A stretch of 15,020 nucleotides of DNA from Candidatus Methanogaster sp. UBA203 (GTDB lineage: Archaea; Halobacteriota; Methanosarcinia; Methanosarcinales; Methanogasteraceae): positions 1 through 15,020 of the forward strand of contig DASC01000011.1 in the NCBI GenBank assembly GCA_002503595.1. Reading direction: 5' to 3'. The notes beneath the pieces were generated by a model. The model searched no databases and was not told the DNA's origin. It saw nothing but the letters and a program-made list of their open reading frames with translations. Of the stretch, positions 1 to 6,604 are shown one piece after another. The position numbers were made by a program, and so were the translations under genes. Position 1 is the first letter of the stretch, and each line of letters begins with the position of its first letter.

Positions 1-103
1 CACCATCATCATGATCACGCACGACCCTGAGATCGCTGCGCACGCTGATCGGATTGTGCGCGTGAAGGACGGGCTGCTTGCGGATGGGGATGTGAACAAC
101 TAA
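1..103 (+). CDS. ABC transporter ATP-binding protein, C-terminal end (partial)
   Basis: Only the last 33 codons are present, in the frame beginning at base 2; the gene enters from outside the window. The readable tail has the H-loop region of an ABC ATPase, THDPEIAAHADRIVRVKDG, followed by GLLADGDVNN and TAA at 101-103. This spacing of the switch histidine and the D-R-I-V-x-V-K-D-G strand is typical of the MacB/LolD-type exporter ATPase family. The protein would be a cytoplasmic nucleotide-binding subunit that powers a membrane permease. The permease and substrate cannot be seen. A methyltransferase remnant starts 12 nt after the stop behind a Shine-Dalgarno AGGTG, so the two were probably cotranscribed. 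The family call is firm; the subfamily is a guess. Confidence 0.8.
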   Translation, partial: TIIMITHDPEIAAHADRIVRVKDGLLADGDVNN

Positions 104-115
104 AGGTGTATTAAT

Positions 116-727
116 ATGAAAAAGAACGACAGCAGCCGCACACACAACGAACATGCTTCCGAATACGACCGAGAGGCTCGTGAAACCGGGTGGTTTGGTC
201 CTGAAGTGCTCTTCGGTCTCTGCTTTTAGTATATAAGCCCCCATGAGCGCCTGCTTGATATCGGGATAGGTACCGGGCTTGCCTCACTGCCATTTGCCAG
301 AGCGGGTCTGGAGGTTCGGAATCGACGGCTCTGCAGAGATGCTTGAGATCTGCAGATCAAAGGATTTTGCGCAGGATTTGAGAGAGTTCGATCTGCGAGG
401 TATGCCGCTTCCATATTCCGATGGCTTCTTCGACGATATGATCTGCTGCGGCGTTTTCCATCTCATTGGTGATCCGGAGCCGATCTTTAAAGAGGTTTTT
501 CGGGTTATCAAACCAGGAGGAATCTTCGCTTTCACCATCTTAGCGGAAACCCCGGAAAAGGAAGAGGAGGTTGTCAGCCACAACCACAGGGTTATTCGGA
601 GATCCGGAGCGATTGGGGCGTGCCAGTCTTCATGCATAGCGGTGGTTGCATCGAGAAACTTTTGCAGGACTCTGGCTTTCTCGGGTTAAAGCCCACCTTT
701 CCTACCTTTCCCACGTTTAATCTCTAA
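116..727 (+). pseudogene. SAM-dependent methyltransferase (class I, type 11-like), decayed
   Basis: A class I methyltransferase can be read only by changing frame. The ATG at 116 has AGGTG eight bases upstream and opens MKKNDSSRTHNEHASEYDRE. A TAG at 227-229 then interrupts GLCF/YISPHERLLD. The SAM-binding motif I follows, LLDIGIGTGLASLPFARAG, ending at GLEV near 316. The reading continues one frame over from 318 with GIDGSAEMLEICRSK, MPLPYSDGFFDDMICC (motif II region), EVFRVIKPGGIFAFTI (motif III region). Near 580-605 it returns to the first frame for EIRSDWGVPVFMHSGG, then LLQDSGFLGLKPT, and ends at TAA 725-727. So there is one nonsense mutation and two compensating indels. The intact protein would have been about 200 residues. 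Its substrate is unknown. It probably belonged to the operon of the upstream ABC ATPase. Confidence 0.8.
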
Positions 728-815
728 TTTTTGATGGCAGTGTAGTAGAGAATCAGTTGCATTAGACCACTTCTCGCCCACTTCCACCCCTATCGCTAGA
801 TATATCTCATTATTT

Positions 816-824
816 TTACGACCA
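816..824 (+). repeat. TTACGACCA direct repeat, copy 1
   Basis: First of three identical 9-bp words TTACGACCA near the transposase gene. This copy lies in AT-rich DNA 80 bp upstream of copy 2. Its role is unknown. It may be part of the transposon end or a binding site. Confidence 0.4.
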
Positions 825-906
825 ATATTTTATATTATAATTTCATCAAAATAAACTCCACTCTTATCGTTTCTTAACCAGAAACCTTAAGTAGTTTACG
901 ACCACC

Positions 907-2691
907 ATGAAGATTATGACGCTCAACTGGTATCTCAAGCACCACCACCATAATTACTACAGTCTCGTGGAACCGTACAGGGAAAACGGCAAGAACCGGC
1001 ATCGGGTGATCAAATATCTAAGCGGTTTGACACAGGTTGAGGCGCAGCAGATCAGGCGCGGTCTTGCGGTCATGAAAGAACTCGAAATCGAGACTATAAA
1101 GGTAGAAGACCTGGTATTTGAGAATCACTGGCGCTATTTGGATGTCGCATTCCTTGATTCCATCTGGAAGCAATGGAAACTCTCAAAGATATTTCCGCAA
1201 TCAGACGGCAAAGACGTGCAGACATCAGAGATTGTGGAGATATTGACATTATATCACTGTCTGGATCCGGGAAGTTATCTTTCCGCTGTAGACTGGTTCA
1301 ACAAAACCATATTAGACCGTATTCTACACATAAACTGCCAACATATGAACAAATCAAGGATATTTCGTGAGCTTGATATTATCGAGGATAGAAAGACGGA
1401 TATAGAACGTTATCTGTACAAAACCCTGAAGAAACGGGACGAGGACAGTATGCACATCGTCTTTTATGATCTTACTGATTCGTATTTCGAGGGGCGGAAA
1501 TGCGAGTTAGCGAGCGCAGGGAGGACCAAGAGCAACGGATTTAGGAAAAAACGGGTTGTACTCTCACTTCTGGTGAACTCCAGAGGTTATCCATTTGCCT
1601 GGGATATCCTTGAGGATTACACGGCAGACGTCGAAACGATCAAAGGTTTATCGGTTCAGTGGAAAACAGAGTTCAAATTCGGGGATAACGAGATAGTACT
1701 GGTTTTCGACGGGGGAATGGTTTCTGATGAGAATCTTAAACACCTGGAGCTTAAAAAATACAAGTATATCACGGCTCTTGACAAGAATCAGATTCCAAAT
1801 ATGCAAAACGTTAATATTGAGCGTTTTGAATCGATCAATAAAGAAAATACGACTGATCAGATCATAAAAATGGGGTTTGGGAAATATGATGATGCAACAT
1901 ACTATGAAACCGTGGGAACGGTAGGTGGCAGACGTTATGTCATGATATTCAATCCGGAAATGCTTATAGATCAGAGAAAATCCCGCAAAGAACTGATACA
2001 GAGAGCAAAAGACTATCTGGACAAGGAGAACAAGGCATTATCCGGAGCGAAAAAAAACAGAAACAGAGACAAAACTAGAGACAGGATCGACAAACAACTC
2101 AAAGCGATGAAAGCAATGAACTTTGTGGATTATGATCTCGAAAATCTGGAAATAAAAGCAGAAGGAAAGGAAATCAACAGTTTCCGCATTGTTCCAAAAG
2201 AAACAGATAAGAATAAGAAAGCAATTAAGAAAGCAGAGCGAACTGACGGTTTATGGACGATTGTCACAAATACTTCGAGTAAAGAAGATGATAAGAATAG
2301 ATTTACGGAAGATGACCTGATTCGTGCATATAGGGACAAGAATCAGATCGAACAGGCGTTTAAAGACGTGAAATCATTTATTAAGATACAGCCGTTCAAT
2401 GTCTGGACGTCAAAACACGTAAGAGCACACTATACAATATGCATACTCTCGTATCTGCTAGATATCACGATCGCAAACCGATTGAAGGAGGCGGATATCG
2501 GAGTAAAAAGTCCGCAAAAGGTGTATGAGGTATTGAAAGATGGGATAATCGGAAAAATAACAATGGAAAGTACGGGTGACGAGTTTCTCAAGTTAATGAG
2601 TCCTCAATCGCAGCATAAAGCGATACTGGAGTTGTTTCAAAGCGAGAACGTTGTAAGGAGGGGCTATCTGAAGTCGATGGGAATTACATGA
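907..2691 (+). CDS. IS4-superfamily / IS1634-like DDE transposase
   Basis: An apparently intact 594-residue transposase that would cut and paste its own element. The catalytic triad is readable: Asp188 in IVFYDLTDSYFEG, Asp268 in VLVFDGGMVSDENL, and Glu482 in AYRDKNQIEQAFKDVKSF. The last matches the IS4-type Y-(2)-R-(3)-E-(6)-K signature, with Lys478 replacing Arg and Lys489 at the end. About 190 residues between the second Asp and the Glu contain a basic, charged insertion (around 360-400), usual for long IS1634-type proteins. The N-terminus has a short His run (KHHHHN, 11-16) and a basic segment likely to bind DNA. ATG 907 has no Shine-Dalgarno; the in-frame ATG at 916 is an alternative start. 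There are no internal stops, so the gene could still be active. Codon use looks more AT-rich than in the ribosomal operon. Confidence 0.9.
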   Translation: MKIMTLNWYLKHHHHNYYSLVEPYRENGKNRHRVIKYLSGLTQVEAQQIRRGLAVMKELEIETIKVEDLVFENHWRYLDVAFLDSIWKQWKLSKIFPQSDGKDVQTSEIVEILTLYHCLDPGSYLSAVDWFNKTILDRILHINCQHMNKSRIFRELDIIEDRKTDIERYLYKTLKKRDEDSMHIVFYDLTDSYFEGRKCELASAGRTKSNGFRKKRVVLSLLVNSRGYPFAWDILEDYTADVETIKGLSVQWKTEFKFGDNEIVLVFDGGMVSDENLKHLELKKYKYITALDKNQIPNMQNVNIERFESINKENTTDQIIKMGFGKYDDATYYETVGTVGGRRYVMIFNPEMLIDQRKSRKELIQRAKDYLDKENKALSGAKKNRNRDKTRDRIDKQLKAMKAMNFVDYDLENLEIKAEGKEINSFRIVPKETDKNKKAIKKAERTDGLWTIVTNTSSKEDDKNRFTEDDLIRAYRDKNQIEQAFKDVKSFIKIQPFNVWTSKHVRAHYTICILSYLLDITIANRLKEADIGVKSPQKVYEVLKDGIIGKITMESTGDEFLKLMSPQSQHKAILELFQSENVVRRGYLKSMGIT

Positions 2692-2697
2692 AGAAGG

Positions 2698-2706
2698 TTA
2701 CGACCA
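2698..2706 (+). repeat. TTACGACCA direct repeat, copy 3 (right side of transposase)
   Basis: The same 9-bp word as at 816-824 and 896-904, here six bases after the transposase stop codon. Together with 896-904 it brackets the coding region almost exactly. It could be a target-site duplication, but the left flank has an extra copy, which argues against a simple duplication. Confidence 0.4.
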
Positions 2707-2853
2707 AGAAAGAGCGGAAATTTTGGAGGCATGCAGCCCTACGCTGCTGGTTTTGATTTTTGGGTGGGAAACTTGGGCTACAAGGCAAATAACACCACCA
2801 TAGCGGACGGGGATATCAAGGTTCAAACGAACTATAGGAGACGTGTCGAGTGA
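2707..2853 (+). pseudogene. 3' remnant of an unrecognised gene next to the IS
   Basis: An open frame runs from the right TTACGACCA word to TGA at 2851-2853. It reads KSGNFGGMQPYAAGFDF and then WVGNLGYKANNTTIADGD before NYRRRVE. An ATG at 2731 exists, but its GGAGG is only one base away, too close for a good ribosome site. A hairpin with a T-run follows 25 nt after the stop. A protein-like sequence ending shortly before a terminator, and starting flush with a mobile element, suggests the surviving 3' end of a gene cut by the insertion. The product is not recognised. A chance ORF cannot be excluded. Confidence 0.3.
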
Positions 2854-2877
2854 CTCTGGTGCTCCGTTTCAGGTAAC

Positions 2878-2899
2878 GGGGCACCGCCCCACTTTTTTT
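2878..2899 (+). terminator. Hairpin plus T-run
   Basis: Perfect stem GGGGC (2878-2882) / GCCCC (2886-2890) with loop ACC, followed by ACTTTTTTT (2891-2899). The shape is that of an intrinsic terminator on the + strand. It lies 25 nt after the stop of the 2707-2853 remnant and would also end transcripts from the transposase. Confidence 0.5.
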
Positions 2900-3466
2900 C
2901 GGGCACTCCACCCGGGATCTAAGTCATCACCAAAACCCCGATTCCGCGTAGACTTCAAAACATTCTCCGATAACCCCCCATCCTCGTCGCCCCTGGCTAA
3001 AGTCGGGGCATCCGTGGGGATTCGTCGATGGTCTTTCTCTCTGAATCAAACCGGCGCCAGGATTATTTGAGACTTTTTATTATTTTCTGGGAACGTCGGA
3101 TTGTCTTATGTAAGCACAACTGCCAGAATGTGGCACTATCGATCTAAAAAGCCATTTACACTGTTAATCTGCGTAATCGGTGTTAATCAGTGGCAAATAA
3201 AACTTTTAACCACTGTCTGCGAGCAGAACGAGCAGCGGCTAATCCATTAACACTGATTCCGGAAGTCCAATCGTACCAGTGTTTGCAGGATTGGTGTCAT
3301 GTTTTTCAACCGACCAGAAGGAATTAAAAAGATTCCGGATTCTCTATTGAAATCGCTATGAAGCACTCATGAAACTCTTGCGCCTCTGCGTTCTGCCTTC
3401 GGCGATACTGGCTTCGCCGCGTGCTTTCGCAGATCGTATTGCGCGGTTATAAATCGACAGAGATTG
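2900..3466. other. Non-coding stretch with decayed intergenic repeats
   Basis: I see no convincing gene here. A + strand open frame covering part of it has biased, protein-unlike composition. The stretch holds an inverted-repeat element (3069-3331, listed separately) and two short motifs of types I recall as dispersed intergenic repeats: one built on TTAATC/GTGTTAAT near 3163-3192, partly repeated inverted at 3246-3258, and one like CGCCTCTGCGTTCTGCC near 3380-3396. Next to the latter is a small hairpin GGCGA/TCGCC. The 3' end of the minus-strand cooC-like gene lies just right of the region, and I see no clear terminator for it. Confidence 0.5.
3069..3331. repeat. Inverted-repeat element, copy A (degenerate)
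   Basis: The left end at 3069-3091 begins GAGACTTTTTATTAT and ends TTCTGGG. It differs at two of 23 positions from the left end of the element at 7639. A degenerate inverted partner at 3314-3331 (CCAGAAGGAATTAAAAAG) matches 16 of 18 positions of the right end of the 7639 copy. The interior (about 220 bp) differs between copies. Shared ends with different cores resemble a non-autonomous MITE-like family. There is no coding capacity. Confidence 0.45.
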
Positions 3467-4210
3467 TCAGATCCCGATCAATTCTGCGATCCGCTCCACC
3501 TCTACGACCGCTTCCGAGTCATCAGGCAGATCGATGAGAGGAGTTCCGTCGAGGTCGTAGTCTGCAAGTTTAGAATCGAACGGGACCGTCCCCGCGATCT
3601 CGAAACCGAGTTCCGATGCATACTTCTGCAAACTCTCCCTGTTCTCAGGTGTGACCTTGTTTAAGATGATGTAGATCTTCTTGAATCCGAGATCTAGTTC
3701 GCCTGCGAGATTGCGTATCCGCTCGGCAGTGAGAAGCCCTTTGCGCGAGCCATCGGTCACCACAAGTAAAATATCGAGGTTTCTGATGATTCGCCTGCTC
3801 AGATGCTCAAGACCTGCCGCGGTATCGATTATTGTGAGGTCATAGTTCTTCGTGATCTTGTCCATGATGCCGCGGAGCAGGTTGTTTGCATAGCAGTAGC
3901 AGCCGGGTCCATCCGGTCTCCCCATCACAAGCAGGTCGTACTTTGGCGTCTCTGTGAGTATCTCATATATCTTCGATTCGAGCACCAGCATCTTGTCAGC
4001 ATCAGGCGGAAGACCTTCGAGCACCAGCTCCCTGATATCGCCCACGGTCCTGGAAACGGTATCGCCAAGCGCCTCCGGAAGATTGGTGTCGGGATCGGCA
4101 TCGACCGCAAGCAGCACACTGCCGCCGCGCATAACGTGCCTGATCAAGAGCGCTGTGACTGCTGTTTTCCCTGTTCCGCCTTTTCCCGTGACTGCGACGG
4201 TTGTTGTCAT
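3467..4210 (-). CDS. CooC-type P-loop ATPase (CO dehydrogenase nickel-insertion family)
   Basis: A 247-residue cytoplasmic MinD/CooC-family ATPase. In CO dehydrogenase maturation CooC hydrolyses ATP to insert nickel into the C-cluster. Visible features are a deviant Walker A, GKGGTGKT (9-16), with the signature second lysine; DADPDTNLPEALG (38-49), the switch I region; the paired cysteines Cys104-x-Cys106 in GPGCYCYANNLLRG, which form the metal-binding dimer interface in CooC; and TIIDTAAGLEHLSRR (127-141), the switch II region. The length is normal for CooC. The ATG at 4210 is preceded by GAGGTG, and the stop of pdaD lies 1 nt upstream, so the two are translationally coupled. It is the last gene of the aIF6/pdaD operon. 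No CO dehydrogenase gene is present in the window, so the client enzyme is unknown. Family assignment is strong; the exact role is inferred. Confidence 0.85.
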   Translation of the reverse strand: MTTTVAVTGKGGTGKTAVTALLIRHVMRGGSVLLAVDADPDTNLPEALGDTVSRTVGDIRELVLEGLPPDADKMLVLESKIYEILTETPKYDLLVMGRPDGPGCYCYANNLLRGIMDKITKNYDLTIIDTAAGLEHLSRRIIRNLDILLVVTDGSRKGLLTAERIRNLAGELDLGFKKIYIILNKVTPENRESLQKYASELGFEIAGTVPFDSKLADYDLDGTPLIDLPDDSEAVVEVERIAELIGI

Positions 4211-4211
4211 A

Positions 4212-4709
4212 TCACACCTCTGGCATCAAGAAGACTGCCGCGCATATCGCGGTCGTCCAGCCCTGACCTGAAACCGCATCCCCTGCGATGCCTGTAAGTT
4301 TGGTGGCGCCGCCGTCAGCGAGTGTCGCGTACATCTCTGTTGCAAGATCACATGCGTACTCCAGCGTCTCATCCTTGTTCTTGCCAGATGTGTGGTATTC
4401 CGCGAGATACCCGAACCTACCGGCATCGCGTGGAAGCGCGCATCCGATGGATGCAGAGATTAACCGATCCGGCTCATCGGTTGCATTCCTTGAAAGCACG
4501 ACAAAAGCGATCTCTCCGGACTCAAGTTCCGGTATCCCTTCGACTTTTGGGATGATCTGGCATCCTGGAGGTACGATCGAGCTGACCATGACAAGATTCA
4601 GATGCTCGATCCCGGCATCGCGAAGCGCCATCCCGAACGATACAAGATGATCGGCATGTCTTCCAACTCCGCTTGTAAAGAACAGTTTTTCAGGAACCAG
4701 ATGTCTCAT
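4212..4709 (-). CDS. pdaD: Pyruvoyl-dependent arginine decarboxylase
   Basis: A 165-residue proenzyme, the same length as the characterised archaeal protein. It decarboxylates arginine to agmatine, the first step of archaeal polyamine synthesis and of the route to agmatidine in tRNA-Ile2. The self-cleavage site is clear: Ser43-Ser44 in LNLVMVSSIVPPG. Cleavage between the serines turns Ser44 into the pyruvoyl cofactor and yields a short beta and a longer alpha chain. The likely proton-donor glutamate is Glu104 in YLAEYHTSGK. The end, GQGWTTAICAAVFLMPEV, is the usual C-terminal helix region. The ATG at 4709 follows the aIF6 stop by 2 nt, and the gene ends 1 nt before the cooC-like start. It is therefore embedded in the ribosomal operon, where other archaea often have rpl18a. 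Confidence 0.93.
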   Translation of the reverse strand: MRHLVPEKLFFTSGVGRHADHLVSFGMALRDAGIEHLNLVMVSSIVPPGCQIIPKVEGIPELESGEIAFVVLSRNATDEPDRLISASIGCALPRDAGRFGYLAEYHTSGKNKDETLEYACDLATEMYATLADGGATKLTGIAGDAVSGQGWTTAICAAVFLMPEV

Positions 4710-4711
4710 GC

Positions 4712-5371
4712 TTATATGTACCCGAGCGCATCCTCGATTCTGCCGAGTTCGGGCCCTTTGGTGTCCGCGCCTGCAAGATACCCTGACGAGTTAGCAAGCA
4801 ACCCCGCCCCGATAAGCGGCGACCCGAAATTGACAGTCCCGATATCAACCGGAAGACTGAACGTGTCCTCGAGAATCGCTATTTCAGCGTCGCTTACCTT
4901 CGGATGCACCAGAACGCCTTTGTTGGTGGCGATTCCAGCCATGCCAACCGTCTTTAATCCGGCGATGGTCGATCTCTGCACATCCACCTGCATCGTCTCC
5001 CGAATCACCTTCACCACCCGATCAGAGAGGAGTGGGTGTACAATTGCAGCGGTGTCGTTTGCGAGAATGATGTTTCCACAAGCGTTCATGAGGCTTGGGA
5101 GCGGCTGAACATCGCCAAACTCCCGCAGTTCTTCGATCTCCCCCGGGTGCGCATACTTTGAGACCACAAACCCGGTGCAGTTCCCACACGACAGCGATCC
5201 CACGATAAAACTCCCTGCCAGCGAAACCGGTACAATCCGAACCTGCAGCGTATCCTCGATCTGTTGCGCGACCGCGTCAGGCACACCTGCCGGAACGAAT
5301 GCTACGTTCTCGGTCACTGTGGCGAAGACGCCGAGTACGGTACTGCCATAAAGCGTCAGTTTTCGATTCAG
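4712..5371 (-). CDS. Translation initiation factor aIF6 (probable CTG start)
   Basis: aIF6 binds the 50S subunit and prevents its premature joining with 30S. The protein shows the repeated pentein folds: GSFIVGSLSCGNCTGFVVS, NACGNIILANDTAAIVHP, TVGMAGIATNKGVLVHP, GSPLIGAGLLANSSGYLAG, and the conserved end TKGPELGRIEDALGYI. A GTG at 5317 would give 201 residues but would lose the first beta-strand. The frame upstream reads NRKLTLYGSTVLGVFATVTE, matching the family N-terminus, and contains no ATG, GTG or TTG before an in-frame TGA at 5387-5389. The CTG at 5371 has GGTGAG six bases upstream (5378-5383) and gives 219 residues, the usual length, so I chose it. It sits 55 nt after rpl31e and 2 nt before pdaD. 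A sequencing error in the start codon is the main alternative. Confidence 0.9.
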   Translation of the reverse strand: MNRKLTLYGSTVLGVFATVTENVAFVPAGVPDAVAQQIEDTLQVRIVPVSLAGSFIVGSLSCGNCTGFVVSKYAHPGEIEELREFGDVQPLPSLMNACGNIILANDTAAIVHPLLSDRVVKVIRETMQVDVQRSTIAGLKTVGMAGIATNKGVLVHPKVSDAEIAILEDTFSLPVDIGTVNFGSPLIGAGLLANSSGYLAGADTKGPELGRIEDALGYI

Positions 5372-5377
5372 CGCACT

Positions 5378-5383
5378 CTCACC
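5378..5383 (-). promoter_or_regulatory. Shine-Dalgarno supporting the CTG start of aIF6
   Basis: GGTGAG on the minus strand matches the archaeal anti-SD and ends six bases before CTG 5371. No other start codon lies within reach of it in the aIF6 frame. The overlapping GTG gives only two sense codons before a stop. Confidence 0.55.
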
Positions 5384-5426
5384 TCTTCAAGAAATCTTTC
5401 AGCACAACATTGCAGAGACAAAGCAA

Positions 5427-5684
5427 TCAAGCAAGTTCCGCCTCCACAACACCGTCCTCAAACCGCACGGCACGCACCCTGATACGCCTCGGCGGCTTCT
5501 GCGCGCCCCGCCTCCAGATCGCCTCATTGATCGTGCGATCCAGTTTGACGCTTTCGGAATCCGTCTTCATGTGCCTTGTGAGATACGCGCGCACATCTTT
5601 TACTGCCCTCTTACTCCGCTTCCATCTGGGCGTGCTCTTCACAGACCGCAGCGGTATCGTGTATATCTGTTCTTTCTCCATCAT
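5427..5684 (-). CDS. rpl31e: Large ribosomal subunit protein eL31
   Basis: An 85-residue archaeal/eukaryotic 50S protein found near the peptide exit tunnel. Family features are the N-terminal YTIPLRSVKSTPRWKRSKRA, the helix KDVRAYLTRHMKTDSESVKLD, NEAIWRRGAQKPPRRIRVRA, and an acidic end GVVEAELA. A TTG at 5690 is possible, but ATG at 5684 (or the adjacent ATG at 5681) is more likely. An AGGAT lies 9 nt before 5684. The gene follows rpl39e by 20 nt and precedes aIF6, a gene order widely conserved in archaea. Identification is secure; only the choice between adjacent starts is open. Confidence 0.93.
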   Translation of the reverse strand: MMEKEQIYTIPLRSVKSTPRWKRSKRAVKDVRAYLTRHMKTDSESVKLDRTINEAIWRRGAQKPPRRIRVRAVRFEDGVVEAELA

Positions 5685-5704
5685 ACTCAATCAATCCTGT
5701 GGGT

Positions 5705-5857
5705 TTAATCCTTGATGCTGTTGCGTCGCCAGTGACGTCTCTTCGGATGGGTTGTAACCTTCCGATTCGTCTTCATAATCGCCCAAACAGGAACACGCTG
5801 ATTCTGATTGTGTGCCTTTGCGAGCAGTTTCTTCTGTCCTTTCGTTTTTTTGGTCAT
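5705..5857 (-). CDS. rpl39e: Large ribosomal subunit protein eL39
   Basis: A 50-residue, very basic protein of the 50S exit tunnel. It begins MTKKTKGQKKLLAKA, continues NQRVPVWAIMKTNRKV, and ends THPKRRHWRRNSIKD, all diagnostic of the family; the normal length is about 50 residues. ATG 5857 is preceded at good spacing by AAGTGAT, complementary to the 16S 3' end. Its start lies 9 nt after the lipoprotein stop and its stop 20 nt before rpl31e, so it appears to be transcribed from the lipoprotein promoter. Confidence 0.95.
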   Translation of the reverse strand: MTKKTKGQKKLLAKAHNQNQRVPVWAIMKTNRKVTTHPKRRHWRRNSIKD

Positions 5858-5866
5858 ATAATCACT

Positions 5867-6400
5867 TCATGTCAGATGTAAATCTGTTAGTATCTTTTCG
5901 CCTATCAATTCATCGTTTGCATATACTTTGATCACTACATGGTATGTTCCCGCAATTGAGACTTTCCCGATCTCCGTTTCGACTTTCGCGGGCAGATTAA
6001 ACTCTGCACACAATTCATGCGACTCTCCGCTCTCGATCCGCTCGTCGAATTCGAGTGTATATGTCTCGGTTCTATCTTCGGCAGACATGCTTTTCATACC
6101 AAGGTTGACCTTCCAGTCATCCATCTTGACAGCGGTTGCGGTCATGACGATCTTCTCTTTCATAACGGTCTCGCTTCCATTGTTACAGATCGTTATGGTC
6201 GCATCAGAGGGAACTCCGAGTTTCAGTTGGGATGTGTCGATCGATTCGACATAAGGACGCTCCGGTGGCACCCATTGGGTCGTTGGTTTCTGTTCGGACG
6301 GTTTATCGCCGCCGATGCAGCCGAACGCAGAACATACTATGGTAAGTGTGATAATAATTGCGGCTATGTTTCTTCCTGTGATCTGGTTGCTTACTTTCAC
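5867..6400 (-). CDS. Predicted lipoprotein, beta-rich
   Basis: A 177-residue exported protein of unknown function. The N-terminus has a short basic start, a hydrophobic core AAIIITLTIVCSAFG (13-27) and Cys28 followed by GG, so it is probably a lipid-anchored protein on the outer face of the membrane. A Pro/Gln/Thr-rich linker (residues 31-50) leads to an all-beta domain, with strands such as LGVPSDATITICNNGSETV, TYTLEFDERIESGESHEL and IAGTYHVVIKVYANDELIG, suggesting an Ig-like or CARDB-like fold. The GTG start at 6400 has no Shine-Dalgarno, but a TATA box is centred 26 bp upstream, so the transcript is probably leaderless. It is the first gene of the ribosomal-protein operon, an odd partner. 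No specific family recognised. Confidence 0.7.
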   Translation of the reverse strand: MKVSNQITGRNIAAIIITLTIVCSAFGCIGGDKPSEQKPTTQWVPPERPYVESIDTSQLKLGVPSDATITICNNGSETVMKEKIVMTATAVKMDDWKVNLGMKSMSAEDRTETYTLEFDERIESGESHELCAEFNLPAKVETEIGKVSIAGTYHVVIKVYANDELIGEKILTDLHLT

Positions 6401-6420
6401 AATTGCTATATATCACTCTA

Positions 6421-6430
6421 CCATATAAAA
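6421..6430 (-). promoter_or_regulatory. TATA box of the lipoprotein-ribosomal operon
   Basis: Minus-strand TTTTATATGG. Its centre lies about 26 bp from the GTG at 6400, the usual distance from an archaeal TATA box to the transcription start. The message would therefore begin at or next to the start codon (leaderless), consistent with the missing Shine-Dalgarno. Confidence 0.55.
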
Positions 6431-6486
6431 CATTTGAAGCGTTTGGGGGATCGGGTTTGTGATCTGGTGCCAAAGCGATCAAAGCA

Positions 6487-6494
6487 TTTATGTA
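6487..6494 (+). promoter_or_regulatory. TATA box of the initiator tRNA
   Basis: TTTATGTA on the + strand. A start about 26 bp downstream falls near 6517, giving an 11-nt 5' leader before the tRNA. It would also drive the nucleotidyltransferase behind the tRNA. Confidence 0.45.
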
Positions 6495-6527
6495 TTGCCG
6501 GCACGGTATCTGATATGCAACCATACC

Positions 6528-6602
6528 AGCGGGGTAGGGTAGCCAGGATATCCCGTCGGGCTCATAACCCGAAGATCGATGGTTCAAATCCATCCCCCGC
6601 TA
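6528..6602 (+). tRNA. Initiator tRNA-Met (CAT)
   Basis: All arms fold. The acceptor is AGCGGGG (6528-6534) with CCCCGCT (6595-6601) and discriminator A6602. The anticodon stem TCGGG/CCCGA (6556-6560, 6568-6572) closes loop CTCATAA with anticodon CAT at 6563-6565. The T stem GATGG/CCATC encloses TTCAAAT (6583-6589). Initiator identity is shown by the A1-U72 pair and the three G-C pairs at the base of the anticodon stem. CCA is not encoded, as usual in archaea. There is no intron. It is divergent from the ribosomal operon and 2 nt upstream of the next coding region. Confidence 0.95.
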
Positions 6603-6604
6603 TA

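Larger units (their letters stand above)
896..2706 (+). mobile_element. IS4-superfamily (IS1634-like) insertion sequence, ends uncertain
   Basis: The element consists of one long transposase gene. The coordinates given are the outer edges of two identical TTACGACCA words, at 896-904 (2 nt before the start codon) and 2698-2706 (6 nt after the stop). If these are target duplications the element has almost no non-coding ends, which would be unusual. I compared the flanks by eye and found no convincing terminal inverted repeat, so the true ends may lie further out, for example at the third TTACGACCA at 816. It sits between a methyltransferase pseudogene and a 3' gene remnant, consistent with an insertion-prone region. 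Confidence 0.5.

Noticed and set aside
2843..3070. 75-codon + strand open frame
   Set aside because: It overlaps the terminator hairpin and repeat DNA, has Pro/Ser-rich biased composition and no ribosome site.
3803..4297. 164-codon + strand open frame across cooC and pdaD
   Set aside because: Antisense to two clearly conserved genes; a consequence of their codon use.
5699..5881. 60-codon + strand open frame
   Set aside because: Antisense to rpl39e, which is unmistakable on the minus strand.
6017..6604. Upstream extension of the nucleotidyltransferase frame
   Set aside because: It runs antisense through the lipoprotein and through the initiator tRNA. The family N-terminus fits the ATG at 6605.
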